From Thiohalocapsa sp. ML1 (GTDB taxonomy: Bacteria > Pseudomonadota > Gammaproteobacteria > Chromatiales > Chromatiaceae): 64,000 nucleotides of DNA. Where the stretch lies: assembly GCF_001469165.1 (NCBI RefSeq), contig NZ_JABX01000005.1, forward strand, positions 1-64,000, read 5' to 3'. This document shows, one piece after another, positions 11,644 through 19,414 of this stretch; position 1 is the first letter of the stretch; each line of letters starts with the position of its first letter. A model generated the notes under the pieces. The model searched no databases. It saw nothing but the letters and a program-made list of their open reading frames with translations, and was not told the origin of the DNA. The position numbers and the translations under genes were made by a program.

Positions 11644-12129
11644 TCAGCGCAGCCCCCGGCCCGCCGAGCGCAGCAGCATCTGCGGGTCCAGCTCCCCCGA
11701 CCAGCGATACGGAATCGGCACGACGCCGGCCACGGTCACGGTGCCGGCAATGCGATAGCCGACGGGCTCGCGCCTCAGCGCGAGCGTCGGCAGCAGGCCG
11801 AGCATGGAGGCAGCGTCGGCCACCACTGTGACCTCCACCGGCGCTGCGCCGAAGGCCGGGATCTGCTTGTCCAGCGCACCGCCGCCCTGGGCCACCTGCG
11901 TGCCCTCCAGCGACAGCTTGTACGTCATGGCCTTAATCGGCAGCATGCGGTCGTTCGGGTTCTTGAGGTTGAGCCCGACCCGCAGCGTCTGCTGATCCAG
12001 GCCGATGCGCTCCGGCGTAATGGACGTAACCTGCACCTCCGGCGGCAGCCAGTCGCGGGTCAGGCTCGCGCAGGCGGTGAGCAGCAGGGCGGCGACCATC
12101 GCCGCCATGGGACGATTGATGATGAACAT
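11644..12129 (-). CDS. LEA type 2 (WHy domain) lipoprotein
   Basis: 161 residues. A lipoprotein signal ends in LLLTACAS, giving an acylated Cys near residue 20, so the mature protein is membrane-anchored. The rest fits one WHy/LEA-14 domain: VQVTSITPERIGLDQQTLRV, then NPNDRMLPIKAMTYKLSLEG and a hydrophobic strand TVTVAGVVPIPYRW. Bacterial members are generally linked to desiccation or stress tolerance, but function here is inferred from family only. AAGGAG lies about 10 bases before the ATG. It converges with the gene to its left, separated by 28 bases. Confidence 0.8.
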   Translation of the reverse strand: MFIINRPMAAMVAALLLTACASLTRDWLPPEVQVTSITPERIGLDQQTLRVGLNLKNPNDRMLPIKAMTYKLSLEGTQVAQGGGALDKQIPAFGAAPVEVTVVADAASMLGLLPTLALRREPVGYRIAGTVTVAGVVPIPYRWSGELDPQMLLRSAGRGLR

Positions 12130-12203
12130 GCTGGGCGGACTCCTTATGTTTCGGGCAGGGCTGCTGGGGGCTGCATTCTAGCGAGGCGGAGTCGCGTTGA
12201 ATC

Positions 12204-12263
12204 GAGGGCCGAGGGCCAAAGGCCGACGCAGGCTCCCTTGGCCCTCGGCCCTTGGCCCTTCCC
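12204..12263. repeat. 7-bp tandem repeat with inverted arm
   Basis: GAGGGCCGAGGGCCAAAGGCC is followed after about 12 bases by CTTGGCCCTCGGCCCTTGGCCC. It is the same heptamer family as at 10739 and forms a stem. It lies upstream of the LEA-type lipoprotein gene. Confidence 0.75.
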
Positions 12264-12495
12264 TCCCAGGGGTTGGTCTCCGCTCCGCTGATCTGTCAAT
12301 CTCGGCATCCGGCGCGCGGTAATGCCCGGAGCCTCTGGCGAGTCCATCGAGCGGCGTATCGAGTCGGCCCGCCCGCCGGCCCGATTGCGGTCAGGCTCGC
12401 CGCGGATGCGTGCGCTCTGCACCGCTCGCGACCGTGCACAAAACTGCTATCCTCGTCGCGGAAGGATTCGGCAATGACCGCGAGTATCCAACGCC

Positions 12496-12738
12496 ATGAC
12501 CGACAATGTTGAAAACCCGATCTCGGAGCACCTGCGGGCCATTCGTGGCGATCTGTCCAACCTCGGCGGCAAGGTCGACAACCTGACGCTACGGGTCGGT
12601 TCGCTGGAGGACCACGTTGCCGGCATGCGCCGAGACCTCGCGCTGCTGCACGGCGATCTGGCTCAAGTCAGCCATCGGCTGGACCTGCACGACCGCCGCC
12701 TGGACCGCATCGAAAAGCGGCTGGAGCTGGCGGACTGA
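12496..12738 (+). CDS. small coiled-coil protein
   Basis: 80 residues, almost entirely heptad-like: LSNLGGKVDNLTLRVGSLED, then HRLDLHDRRLDRIEKRLELAD. This is typical of the short coiled-coil proteins found beside many gammaproteobacterial genes; no function is known. The ATG at 12496 has no good Shine-Dalgarno. A strong GGAAGGA instead precedes an ATG at 12474, which opens a 12-codon frame ending at 12512, across this start. Translation may therefore be coupled through that short leader. Confidence 0.5.
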   Translation: MTDNVENPISEHLRAIRGDLSNLGGKVDNLTLRVGSLEDHVAGMRRDLALLHGDLAQVSHRLDLHDRRLDRIEKRLELAD

Positions 12739-12747
12739 GCCTTGCGC

Positions 12748-12959
12748 TTACGGCCGGCTCCCGCAGGGAATGAATCGCCCCCCGACGATTTTCAGGGTCT
12801 CATCCACCTCGATCTCGATCTCGCCATAGTCCCCGTACTCGAAATAGCGGGAGAACGTCTCCTCGTCCAAGCCGAGCTCCTGGCTCAGGCTCCACCAGAG
12901 ATCGGGAGCCTTCAGCATGTCAATCCGCGCATGTCAATCCGCACAGTCGTGGTCTTCAT
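12748..12959 (-). pseudogene. small hypothetical gene split by a 14-bp tandem duplication
   Basis: From ATG 12959 the frame gives MKTTTVRIDMRGLTC and stops. From ATG 12918 a second frame gives a 56-residue product beginning MLKAPDLWWSLSQELGLDEE and ending IVGGRFIPCGSRP (stop at 12748). Removing one of the two perfect 14-bp copies at 12915-12942 joins the two into a single reading frame of about 65 residues starting MKTTTVRIDMLKAPDLWW. The gene is therefore disrupted by a +14 duplication, or is switchable by slippage. The product is acidic and matches no family I know. Confidence 0.6.
12915..12942. repeat. perfect 14-bp tandem duplication
   Basis: GCATGTCAATCCGC is repeated twice without any mismatch, at 12915-12928 and 12929-12942. 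As 14 is not a multiple of three, the second copy shifts the reading frame of the small minus-strand gene around it. Confidence 0.9.
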
Positions 12960-13097
12960 CGGTTTCGGTCTGCCGCAAACGTTGGTGAATCCGACACGCG
13001 GCTCCAAGGCCGGCATGGGGCCGGCGCATAGCGGGGCGAAGGGCGCGACAAGCGGCGGTCATTGCTCCGCAAGTATGGGGTCGGCGTGATGTGCGTA

Positions 13098-13283
13098 TCA
13101 GGCGTCGTTCTCTGTGCCTTCTTCGTGCTTCTGCCGAAGAATTTTTGCAAGATTAGAGACATACAGCGCGTCCGCCATGCTTGGGCCAGGGTCGTCTTCG
13201 TCTTGCTCAAGCGTGTTCACGTACGCGTCAAGGGCAAGGATAATATAGGTAAGCTGCTTTTGATTCAGCTCGAGCGAATACAT
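13098..13283 (-). CDS. small hypothetical protein, second gene of a two-gene cassette
   Basis: 61 residues starting MYSLELNQKQLTYIILALDA and ending in an acidic, Asn/Asp-rich tail. AGGAG lies seven bases before ATG 13283; a longer frame from 13337 overlaps the gene upstream and lacks such a site. It follows the 182-residue gene by 10 bases and is clearly co-transcribed. Base composition here is visibly less GC-rich than in neighbours, suggesting recent acquisition. I recognise no family. A toxin/immunity or effector/cofactor pair is possible but unsupported. Confidence 0.6.
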   Translation of the reverse strand: MYSLELNQKQLTYIILALDAYVNTLEQDEDDPGPSMADALYVSNLAKILRQKHEEGTENDA

Positions 13284-13293
13284 GTTGAGACTC

Positions 13294-13842
13294 CTAGTGC
13301 TGTCCGAAAATATCTGTGCCGACATAGGAAAAACCAAGATGATTACCCACTAGGTCCAAAAACTCATGCACGGTCATGCTTCGCGTAACTGTCAGAGTGC
13401 AATGACCAGGCGGATCATTGTCAAATACAACCTCTAATCCGGCCGGCATGATCGGGCCCTCGTCCATCTTGAACCAGTGCATTTGGTGGGCGTCCTGATA
13501 GCCCTTTTCTTCGGCTAATTTTCTGAGCGCCGCTTTTCCACATTGTTCGCTTTGGCTGGCGAGGAGATGGAAGTCTGATTGAACCACTTTTTCGATGAAC
13601 AATGATAATCCTTGGCCTGGATTCACGATCGCCTTTTGCAAGTCCTCGCCTTCAATCTTTCCCTGTTTGGCGGCGCCGACATCGCGCCATCTGAGATAGA
13701 TTGCTGAGTTGGCGGGTGAATTGCCGGCGCGATAGGCGTCGCCCGACACTTTGTCGCCGGCGACCCAGAGACGGTCTCCAGGGACCAGTTTTCGCTCCCT
13801 GGCGCGGACGGCAATTGTCTCCGACGTGTATATTTTCCCCAT
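13294..13842 (-). CDS. hypothetical protein, first gene of a two-gene cassette
   Basis: 182 residues with a very strong ribosome site (GGAGGAG, five bases before the ATG). There is no signal peptide or membrane segment. The first 60 residues are basic (VRARERKLVPGDRLWVAGD). A central portion contains HQMHWFKMDEGPIMPAGLEV, and the C-terminus reads MTVHEFLDLVGNHLGFSYVG. I do not recognise the family. The lower GC content and isolation between unrelated genes suggest horizontal transfer. Confidence 0.6.
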   Translation of the reverse strand: MGKIYTSETIAVRARERKLVPGDRLWVAGDKVSGDAYRAGNSPANSAIYLRWRDVGAAKQGKIEGEDLQKAIVNPGQGLSLFIEKVVQSDFHLLASQSEQCGKAALRKLAEEKGYQDAHQMHWFKMDEGPIMPAGLEVVFDNDPPGHCTLTVTRSMTVHEFLDLVGNHLGFSYVGTDIFGQH

Positions 13843-13915
13843 GAATCTCCTCCGGTTTCGTGTTCGCGAAGAGCAGCGTTCCAGGACGCCTTAGCGTTCA
13901 GCGCATCCCGCCAAG

Positions 13916-13953
13916 GGCTGGCTGGTCGGCGCGGGAGCGCCGACCAGCCAGCC
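13916..13953. repeat. perfect 17-bp stem-loop
   Basis: GGCTGGCTGGTCGGCGC at 13916-13932 pairs exactly with 13937-13953 around a GGGA loop. It lies 74 bases upstream of the 182-residue gene. It has no following T-run, so it is not a classical terminator. From here to the GIY-YIG gene I see only the palindromic element at 14254; the minus-strand frame 13898-14083 is not supported as a gene. Confidence 0.75.
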
Positions 13954-14253
13954 CGTGGTCTGGGGTGGCGCCGTTGTTCGGCCGTTGCTCAACGAAACTC
14001 CGAAAGATGCCGCTGTGCTTCCTGAGATACTCTTTTTGTTGTTCCCAGGGCATCCCCGGCAGTCTCCCGCACCTCGATCTCAACGATCCGCAGAAGACCC
14101 GTCGGAGCGATCGGATCAGAAAAGCGCTCGAGTGTCCAGAGGTTTCCAGCGCTGCAAAGTGATCACTCTGGGCGATAAGGCGATTTCCCGATTCGCTCCT
14201 ACCGTACCCTCGATAGCGTGCCCCTCACACCGCCCGCGGCGTCAACACCTCTC

Positions 14254-14386
14254 GTGACACCGCTCCCGCGGTGTCACGCGGTCTTCGGCGCTCTGCGCCC
14301 ACCGAGCTTGAGGCGGACACCAAAAGTTGCCTCGGTGGAGCGGCGCAGAGCGCCAAGAGGCCGTGACACCGCAGGAGCGGTGACAC
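14254..14386. repeat. compound palindromic intergenic element
   Basis: It begins with the perfect palindrome GTGACACCGC-TCCC-GCGGTGTCAC (14254-14277) and ends with a near-copy GTGACACCGCAGGAGCGGTG (14363 onward). In between, GGCGCTCTGCGCC and CACCGAG on the left recur as reverse complements on the right, so the whole 130 bases folds on itself. The end palindrome recurs at 28556 and 30446, and the GGCGCTCTGCGCC part recurs just after 28575. It resembles a non-autonomous palindromic repeat or MITE. Confidence 0.65.
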
Positions 14387-14503
14387 GAGCTCGGAACAGG
14401 GCGCCGAATGCTCGTCGACGCCACCTGCCGATCCGGCAAGAGCCAAGGGGTAGACCTTCGTCTGTCGCGTTGCGCCCTCCGCACGTCAGGGCCGAGCCGA
14501 GCA

Positions 14504-14950
14504 TCAGGCGTCCAGCTCATCGCCCCACAGTGCCGGATCATCGCTGTGCCGGGGAATGCCGGCGACATCGCGCTTGTCGACGAGCAGGTACAGCCAGTTG
14601 TGTGGCTGCTGGCCGCCCGGTGTGTTGTCGCACCTGAGGAGGCGGCCCGTGGACTTGTTCAGAACGCCGCCCCGAAAGCGCGCGATTGCCGCCGATTCGA
14701 GGTTGTGGAACCGATCGCCGAGGTGCGATTGCTCCTCCTTGTAGATCGCACACATCAACGTGAATTCCGGCCGCGTTTTCTGGTGCTCCTTGAGGCGCCG
14801 CGCCAGATGGTTGGTGATGCCGATATAGAACTTGGTGCAGTCCTGCTTGGCGGCAAAGGAATTCAGTACATCCTTGAGGTGGCTCAGCACCGCCTCCTGA
14901 TCCACGGTGCCGACCGGGATGCGAAAATGATAGGTGAGCTTGATTGCCAT
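14504..14950 (-). CDS. GIY-YIG nuclease family protein
   Basis: 148 residues from ATG 14950 (GGAGG eight bases upstream; the earlier in-frame GTG has none). Motifs fit a GIY-YIG domain with a degenerate first triad: TKFYIGITNHLARRLKEHQK supplies the YIG and the catalytic-type Arg, and FHNLESAAIARFRG supplies the Glu-containing helix. An Asn-Lys segment (GGVLNKSTGRLLRC) follows, as in many family members. The canonical GIY is replaced by TKF, so activity is uncertain. It is alone on its strand, next to repeats, which suits a mobile or defence origin, though nothing here proves it. Confidence 0.65.
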   Translation of the reverse strand: MAIKLTYHFRIPVGTVDQEAVLSHLKDVLNSFAAKQDCTKFYIGITNHLARRLKEHQKTRPEFTLMCAIYKEEQSHLGDRFHNLESAAIARFRGGVLNKSTGRLLRCDNTPGGQQPHNWLYLLVDKRDVAGIPRHSDDPALWGDELDA

Positions 14951-15146
14951 CGGATTCGCCTCCACACGCGGTGGTACTGGTTGAGTGGGTCAAGCTGACA
15001 GGCTCAGCATACGATCACTCTGGCTGCTGAGCGACCGAATACTATCAGCGAGCGGCCCCCGAGCCGATGTCGGTTCTCGCCCATGCCGTGCAGCGCCCGA
15101 TCGGCAGGCACTTGCCTTCGCGGGCGCTGACCCGAAACTTCGGGCT

Positions 15147-15188
15147 TTGAGCATCTTTCGTTGAGCATCTTTCGTTGAGCATCTTTCA
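15147..15188. repeat. 14-bp tandem repeat, three copies
   Basis: TTGAGCATCTTTCG occurs at 15147-15160 and 15161-15174, and with a final A at 15175-15188. It lies just upstream of the SOUL gene, in the likely promoter or leader region. Confidence 0.9.
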
Positions 15189-15204
15189 GTTTCGACCGAC
15201 CAAC

Positions 15205-15882
15205 ATGTACCCGCGAGCCCTTGCCCTGCTGGCCTTGCTGCTCCTCGCGGGTGCCGTACCCACGATCCTCATGGCCACCGAAGAACCCAGCCACCGCATT
15301 GTCGAGACCTATCCGGAATTCGAGCTGCGGCGGTATGCGCCGTACCTCGTCGCCGAGACCGTCGTCGATGCCGGCTTCGATACCGCCGGCAACCGCGCCT
15401 TCGGCATCCTCGCGGACTACATCTTCGGCAAGAACCGGGGTGAGAAGAAGATCGAGATGACCGCGCCGGTGACCCAGCAGCCGGCCGACGGCGACGGTGC
15501 GGCTCGCAAGGGCCAGAAGATCGAGATGACGGCCCCGGTGACGCAGCAACCGGCCACGCGGACCGCGGGCACGGCCACCGGGGCGGATCGCTATGTCGTG
15601 AGCTTCGTGATGCCAGAGCGCTTTACGCTGGAGACGCTGCCGGAGCCCATCGACGCGCGCATCGAGTTGCGCCAGGAGCCGGAGCGGCTGATGGCGGTGC
15701 GCCGCTACTCCGGCCGCTGGACAAGAGACAAATACCGCGACGAGGAGCAGAAACTGCTTTCGGCCGTGCGCGAGCGCGGCTACGAGCCCGTCGGCACGCC
15801 GGTCTACGCCCGCTACAACTCCCCGTTCTCGCTGTGGTTCATGCGACGGAATGAGGTGATGGTGGAGGTGCGAGAGCGCTAA
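15205..15882 (+). CDS. SOUL family haem-binding protein, exported
   Basis: About 225 residues. A signal peptide covers residues 1-24 (RALALLALLLLAGAVPT). The SOUL/HBP domain follows, with YPEFELRRYAPYLVAETVV, the repeated motif KIEMTAPVTQQPA (present twice, 16 residues apart), SFVMPERFTLETLPEP, AVRRYSGRW, and a C-terminal PVYARYNSPFSLWFMRRNEV. Family members bind haem or tetrapyrroles; in this bacterium the protein would be periplasmic or membrane-attached. The start is ATG 15205. An in-frame TTG at 15175 lies inside the tandem repeat and is unlikely. The duplicated KIEMTAPVTQQPA segment is an odd internal duplication. Confidence 0.8.
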   Translation: MYPRALALLALLLLAGAVPTILMATEEPSHRIVETYPEFELRRYAPYLVAETVVDAGFDTAGNRAFGILADYIFGKNRGEKKIEMTAPVTQQPADGDGAARKGQKIEMTAPVTQQPATRTAGTATGADRYVVSFVMPERFTLETLPEPIDARIELRQEPERLMAVRRYSGRWTRDKYRDEEQKLLSAVRERGYEPVGTPVYARYNSPFSLWFMRRNEVMVEVRER

Positions 15883-15929
15883 TCGAAATCGCTATCGAAA
15901 TCGCTATCGAAATCGCTATCGAAATCGCG
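15882..15929. repeat. 12-bp tandem repeat, four copies
   Basis: ATCGAAATCGCT is repeated four times (the last ends GCG) directly after the SOUL stop codon. A related run of CCCGAT units lies at about 16015-16041 and can pair with it through GCGATTTCGAT. The intergenic stretch 15883-16076 holds only these repeats. Confidence 0.85.
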
Positions 15930-16076
15930 ATCCGCGGTGAGCGACATCGCACGACGCTAGTGCTTCGCGCTCCGACGTCGCTAGCCTGATGCGGTTGAGG
16001 GCAGAATTGCGATTTCGATCCCGATCCCGATCCCGATCCCGACGCAGGGATGGCTGAGCTCGATCGTCGGGCGGGA

Positions 16077-16904
16077 TCAGTTGTTTTTGAACAATTCCTC
16101 AGCCGGCCGTCCACAGACTGCGCAGCCCGGATCGGCAGGGACTGTGAGGCTTCGCCAGTCCATGGTCAGGGCATCGAGCAGCAGGAGCCGGCCGAACAAG
16201 GGCTCGCCGACGCCGGCGAGGATCTTGATGGCCTCCGCGGCCTGCATGCTGCCGATGATGCCCACCAGCGGGGCGAGCACGCCCTCGCGGGCGCAGGTCT
16301 CGCCGCCGACGCCGATGTCGGGATACAGGCAGCGGTAGCACGGCTCGCCCGGCCGGCCTGAAAAGCAGGCGAGCTGCCCCTCGGTGCGAATCGCGGCGCC
16401 CGATACCAGCGGGATGCCCGCCGCGACACAGGCCGCGTTGACGGCATCGCGGGTCGCGAAGTTGTCGCTGCAATCGCAGATCAGGTCCACGCGGCCGGCG
16501 AGCGCTGCGAGCCGCTCGGCGTTGAGCGCGCCTTTGACGGGGACCAGCGATGGCCCCGGGTTCAGCGCCCGCAGCGTGTCCATGGCCGAGTCGACCTTGC
16601 TCCGCCCGACCCGGTCGTACGTGTGCAGGATCTGCCGCTGGAGATTGGATAGGTCCACGGCATCGAAGTCCGCCAGCAGCAGCTCCCCGACGCCCGCCGC
16701 CGCCAGGTACATTGCCACCGGCGAGCCAAGCCCGCCCAGGCCGACAATCAGCACCCGCGCATCCAGCAACCGCCGTTGCCCCGCCTCCCCGAACCCCGGC
16801 AACAGCAAATGCCGCGAGTACCGTTCCCGCTCGGAGTCCGTCAGGTCATGCCGAGCCGTCGCGGCGTCCGTGCCCAGCCCCTGGCCCCTAGCCCCTAGCC
16901 CCAT
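16077..16904 (-). CDS. moeB: molybdopterin-synthase adenylyltransferase MoeB / ThiF family
   Basis: 275 residues. MoeB/ThiF adenylates the C-terminal glycine of MoaD or ThiS. Seen: RYSRHLLLPGFGEAGQRRLL, the ATP-binding GLGGLGSPVAMYLAAAGVG, the DFDAVDLSNLQRQ loop, CDCSDNFATRDAVN, the zinc ligands CYRC and later CAVCG, and GETCAREGVLAPLVGIIGS with the conserved Cys. I chose ATG 16904, which has AAGGAG about eight bases upstream. The first 11 residues (MGLGARGQGLG) are encoded by heptamer repeat units, so this start has drifted into the repeat. It is last in the hemA-prfA-prmC run, an arrangement common in gammaproteobacteria. Confidence 0.88.
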   Translation of the reverse strand: MGLGARGQGLGTDAATARHDLTDSERERYSRHLLLPGFGEAGQRRLLDARVLIVGLGGLGSPVAMYLAAAGVGELLLADFDAVDLSNLQRQILHTYDRVGRSKVDSAMDTLRALNPGPSLVPVKGALNAERLAALAGRVDLICDCSDNFATRDAVNAACVAAGIPLVSGAAIRTEGQLACFSGRPGEPCYRCLYPDIGVGGETCAREGVLAPLVGIIGSMQAAEAIKILAGVGEPLFGRLLLLDALTMDWRSLTVPADPGCAVCGRPAEELFKNN

Positions 16905-16980
16905 TTTCTTCGCTCCTTCCTCGGCCCCCGCCCCCGCCGCAGCACTCTTCCTTCCTCCCTCGGCCCTCGGCCCTAGCCCC
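16873..16980. repeat. heptamer repeats at the moeB 5' end and upstream
   Basis: CCCCTAG/CCCCTGG units at about 16876-16902 are inside the moeB reading frame. CCTCGGCCCTCGGCCCTAGCCCC at 16958-16980 sits in the gap before it. Both belong to the GGGCCGA/GGGGCTA heptamer family. Confidence 0.7.
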
Positions 16981-16984
16981 TTCC

Positions 16985-17395
16985 TCAAAGGTACCTTCGC
17001 CAATGCTCCGGCCGCTGGTCACGGCAGCCATGCTCCAGCGCCTCGTAGCGCTTGGCGAAGACGCGCTTGGTGCAGTTGCTCCCGCCGCGCTTGCAGCCGG
17101 AGTTCTCGCGGAAGGTGTCTTCGGTGTAGTAGTAGAGCGCGCGGCGCATGCGGTAGAGCAGGCCGTTGTCGCGGTGCAGGCCGAGCTCGTCGAGCGCCTG
17201 CTCAATTTCTTGCAGGCAGGTGTGGGCCAGGTCGTAGCTCAGGTTCAGTAGGATGGGCGTTTCGGGCTCGGCCGCGAGCACGCCTGCCACCTGGAGCAGG
17301 AAATCCGCGGCGGTGCGGGCGTCGTTGCGCTCCGGGTGCAGATCACGAAAGTTGATCTGCCGATGCTTGATGCGGTCTGACTCGGGTATGTCCAT
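16985..17395 (-). CDS. conserved-looking hypothetical protein
   Basis: 136 residues, soluble, without a signal peptide. It contains HRQINFRDLHPERNDARTAA near the N-terminus, TPILLNLSYDLAHTCLQEIE in the middle, and a basic C-terminus with two Cys (NSGCKRGGSNCTKRVFAKRY) and EHWRRYL at the end. I do not recognise the family. It lies 33 bases after prmC and 80 before moeB, all leftward, so it is almost certainly part of that operon. Confidence 0.6.
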   Translation of the reverse strand: MDIPESDRIKHRQINFRDLHPERNDARTAADFLLQVAGVLAAEPETPILLNLSYDLAHTCLQEIEQALDELGLHRDNGLLYRMRRALYYYTEDTFRENSGCKRGGSNCTKRVFAKRYEALEHGCRDQRPEHWRRYL

Positions 17396-17428
17396 GGGTA
17401 TCGTATGCTAATGCCGTGGGCGTGGCTG

Positions 17429-18298
17429 TCAATCGCGGCTGGCGGAGCGACGGGCGCCCGTCGCGCGCTCCCACCCGGCGAGGTCGCGGCGGGTGACGAC
17501 TGTACCCCAGCCACCGCGTTGCAGCAGCGCGCGCACCTCGGCTCCCTGCTGCCAGCCGTGCTCCAGCAGCAGCAGGCCGCCCGGGCGGAGCGCCGTGGCC
17601 GCCTGTGCCGCGATCTGCCGAATGGCGTCGAGCCCATCCAGACCGGCGGCCAGCGCCTGCTGGGGCTCGAAGCGCAGGTCACCGCGGGCCAGATGCGGGT
17701 CGCGGGCCGCGATGTAGGGCGGGTTACTGACGACGAGGTCCAGACTCTGCGCTGCGAGGGCGGCGAGCCAGTCGCCCCGGATCAGGCTCAGGTTACCAGG
17801 CGCGAGGCGGGCGCGGTTCTGCGCGGCAAGGGCAAGGGCGGCCGGCTCTCGCTCCACGGCGAGCAGCGTCCAAGCCGGGCGTGCCAGCGCCAGGGCCAGG
17901 GCGATGGCGCCGGTGCCGGTGCCCAGGTCCAGGCAGCGCAGCGGCGTGTCCGCCGGGAGCGCTGCGAGCGCCCAGTCCACCAGCAGCTCGGTCTCCGGGC
18001 GCGGAATCAACGCCCCCGGCGCGGTGGTGAGCGTCAGGCCGTGGAACTCGCGTTGGCCGAGGATGTAGGCCATGGGCTCGCCCGCCAGGCGGCGTTGCAG
18101 CAGGCGCTCGAACGCTGCCGCCTGCTCCGGCCGCAGCGCGCGCTCCGGCCACGCGAACAGCGTCGTGCGGCGGAGGTCCGCGGCGGCACAGAGCAGCAGC
18201 TCCGCCTCCAGCCGTGCGTCGGCACCGCCCGCGTCCGCAAGTCGCCGCCCGGCGGCTCGCACCGCCTCGCCGAGGCTATCGGCGGTTGCCTTGGGCAC
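17429..18298 (-). CDS. prmC: peptide chain release factor N5-glutamine methyltransferase
   Basis: 289 residues, family size. PrmC methylates the glutamine of the GGQ motif in release factors RF1 and RF2. Seen: an N-terminal helical domain with EPMAYILGQREFHGL; LIPRPETELLVDWAL; the SAM-binding CLDLGTGTGAIALALAL; and the catalytic NPPY motif in LVVSNPPYIAARDPHL. It starts at a GTG (18298) 24 bases after prfA, its substrate gene, in the usual gammaproteobacterial order. Confidence 0.93.
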   Translation of the reverse strand: MPKATADSLGEAVRAAGRRLADAGGADARLEAELLLCAAADLRRTTLFAWPERALRPEQAAAFERLLQRRLAGEPMAYILGQREFHGLTLTTAPGALIPRPETELLVDWALAALPADTPLRCLDLGTGTGAIALALALARPAWTLLAVEREPAALALAAQNRARLAPGNLSLIRGDWLAALAAQSLDLVVSNPPYIAARDPHLARGDLRFEPQQALAAGLDGLDAIRQIAAQAATALRPGGLLLLEHGWQQGAEVRALLQRGGWGTVVTRRDLAGWERATGARRSASRD

Positions 18299-18322
18299 CG
18301 GGGTGATCCGCCGGGACCTGGC

Positions 18323-19402
18323 TCAGGTCGCCGTCATCGCCGCCAGCGCGTCCGCCTGATCCTCCTGGCGCAGCGGCTCGATGATCTGGTCGAGCTGGCC
18401 CAGCATGACCTCGTCGAGCTTGTACAGCGTCAGGTTGATGCGATGGTCCGTGACCCGGTTCTGCGGGAAGTTGTAGGTGCGGATGCGCTCGGAGCGGTCG
18501 CCGCTGCCCACCTGCAGCCGCCGTGCCTCGCTCTGCTGCGCCACCTGCGCGGCGACGGCGCTGGACAGCAGCCTGGCCTGCAGCAGGGCCATGGCCTTGG
18601 CGCGATTCTTGTGCTGCGAGCGTTCTTCCTGACACTCGACGACGACGCCGCTCGGCAGGTGCGTGAGGCGCACGGCGGAATCGGTCTTGTTCACGTGCTG
18701 CCCGCCGGCCCCGGAGGAGCGATAGGTATCCACGCGCAGATCGCTGGCGTCGATCTGGATGTCGTCCACGGCTTCCGCCTCCGGCAGGATTGCAACGGTG
18801 CAGGCGGAGGTGTGCACGCGGCCCTGGGATTCGGTCTCCGGCACCCGTTGCACACGGTGCGCGCCGGACTCGAACTTGAGGCTCGCGTACACATCGGTGC
18901 CCGCGATGCGGACGACGACCTCCTTGTAGCCGCCGAGCTCGCCGTCGCTCGCGCTCATGACCTCGTGCCGCCAGCCGCGGAGCTCCGCGTAGCGCAGGTA
19001 CATGCGCAGCAGGTCTGCCGCGAACAGTGCCGCCTCGGCGCCGCCGGTGCCGGCGCGGACCTCGAGGAAGATGTTGCGGTTGTCGTTCGGGTCCGCGGGC
19101 ACCAGTAGACGCATGAGCTCGGGCTCAAGGGCCGCGCGGCGCGCCTCGGCGGCGGCGATCTCGTCGGCGGCGAGATCCTTCATCTCGGCGTCCGACAAGA
19201 GCTCGCGGGCGGCGTCGATGGCCGCCTCGGCCGCGCTGAATTCGCCGAGCCGGGCCACCAGGGGCTCCAACTGGGCGTATTCGCGGCTCAGGTCGCGGAA
19301 GCGGGTCTGATCGTGCTGGATCGCGGGGTCCGCGAGCAGGGCCGTGACCTCGGCGTGGCGTTCGGCGAGCTGGTCGAGCTTGCCCCGTAGGGATGGATTC
19401 AT
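18323..19402 (-). CDS. prfA: peptide chain release factor 1
   Basis: 359 residues, matching RF1 length. RF1 terminates translation at UAA and UAG. The catalytic GGQ lies in [18 protein letters not shown], preceded by [15 protein letters not shown], the region before the anticodon-recognition loop. [20 protein letters not shown] and [10 protein letters not shown] are typical C-terminal segments. It follows hemA by 12 bases, so co-transcription with hemA and prmC is expected. Confidence 0.95.
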   Translation of the reverse strand: MNPSLRGKLDQLAERHAEVTALLADPAIQHDQTRFRDLSREYAQLEPLVARLGEFSAAEAAIDAARELLSDAEMKDLAADEIAAAEARRAALEPELMRLLVPADPNDNRNIFLEVRAGTGGAEAALFAADLLRMYLRYAELRGWRHEVMSASDGELGGYKEVVVRIAGTDVYASLKFESGAHRVQRVPETESQGRVHTSACTVAILPEAEAVDDIQIDASDLRVDTYRSSGAGGQHVNKTDSAVRLTHLPSGVVVECQEERSQHKNRAKAMALLQARLLSSAVAAQVAQQSEARRLQVGSGDRSERIRTYNFPQNRVTDHRINLTLYKLDEVMLGQLDQIIEPLRQEDQADALAAMTAT

Positions 19403-19414
19403 CGATTACGGGGC

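Noticed and set aside
14218-14637. Plus-strand open frames 14218-14637 and 14408-14998
   Set aside because: They cross the palindromic element and run antisense to the GIY-YIG gene; composition is that of shadow frames.
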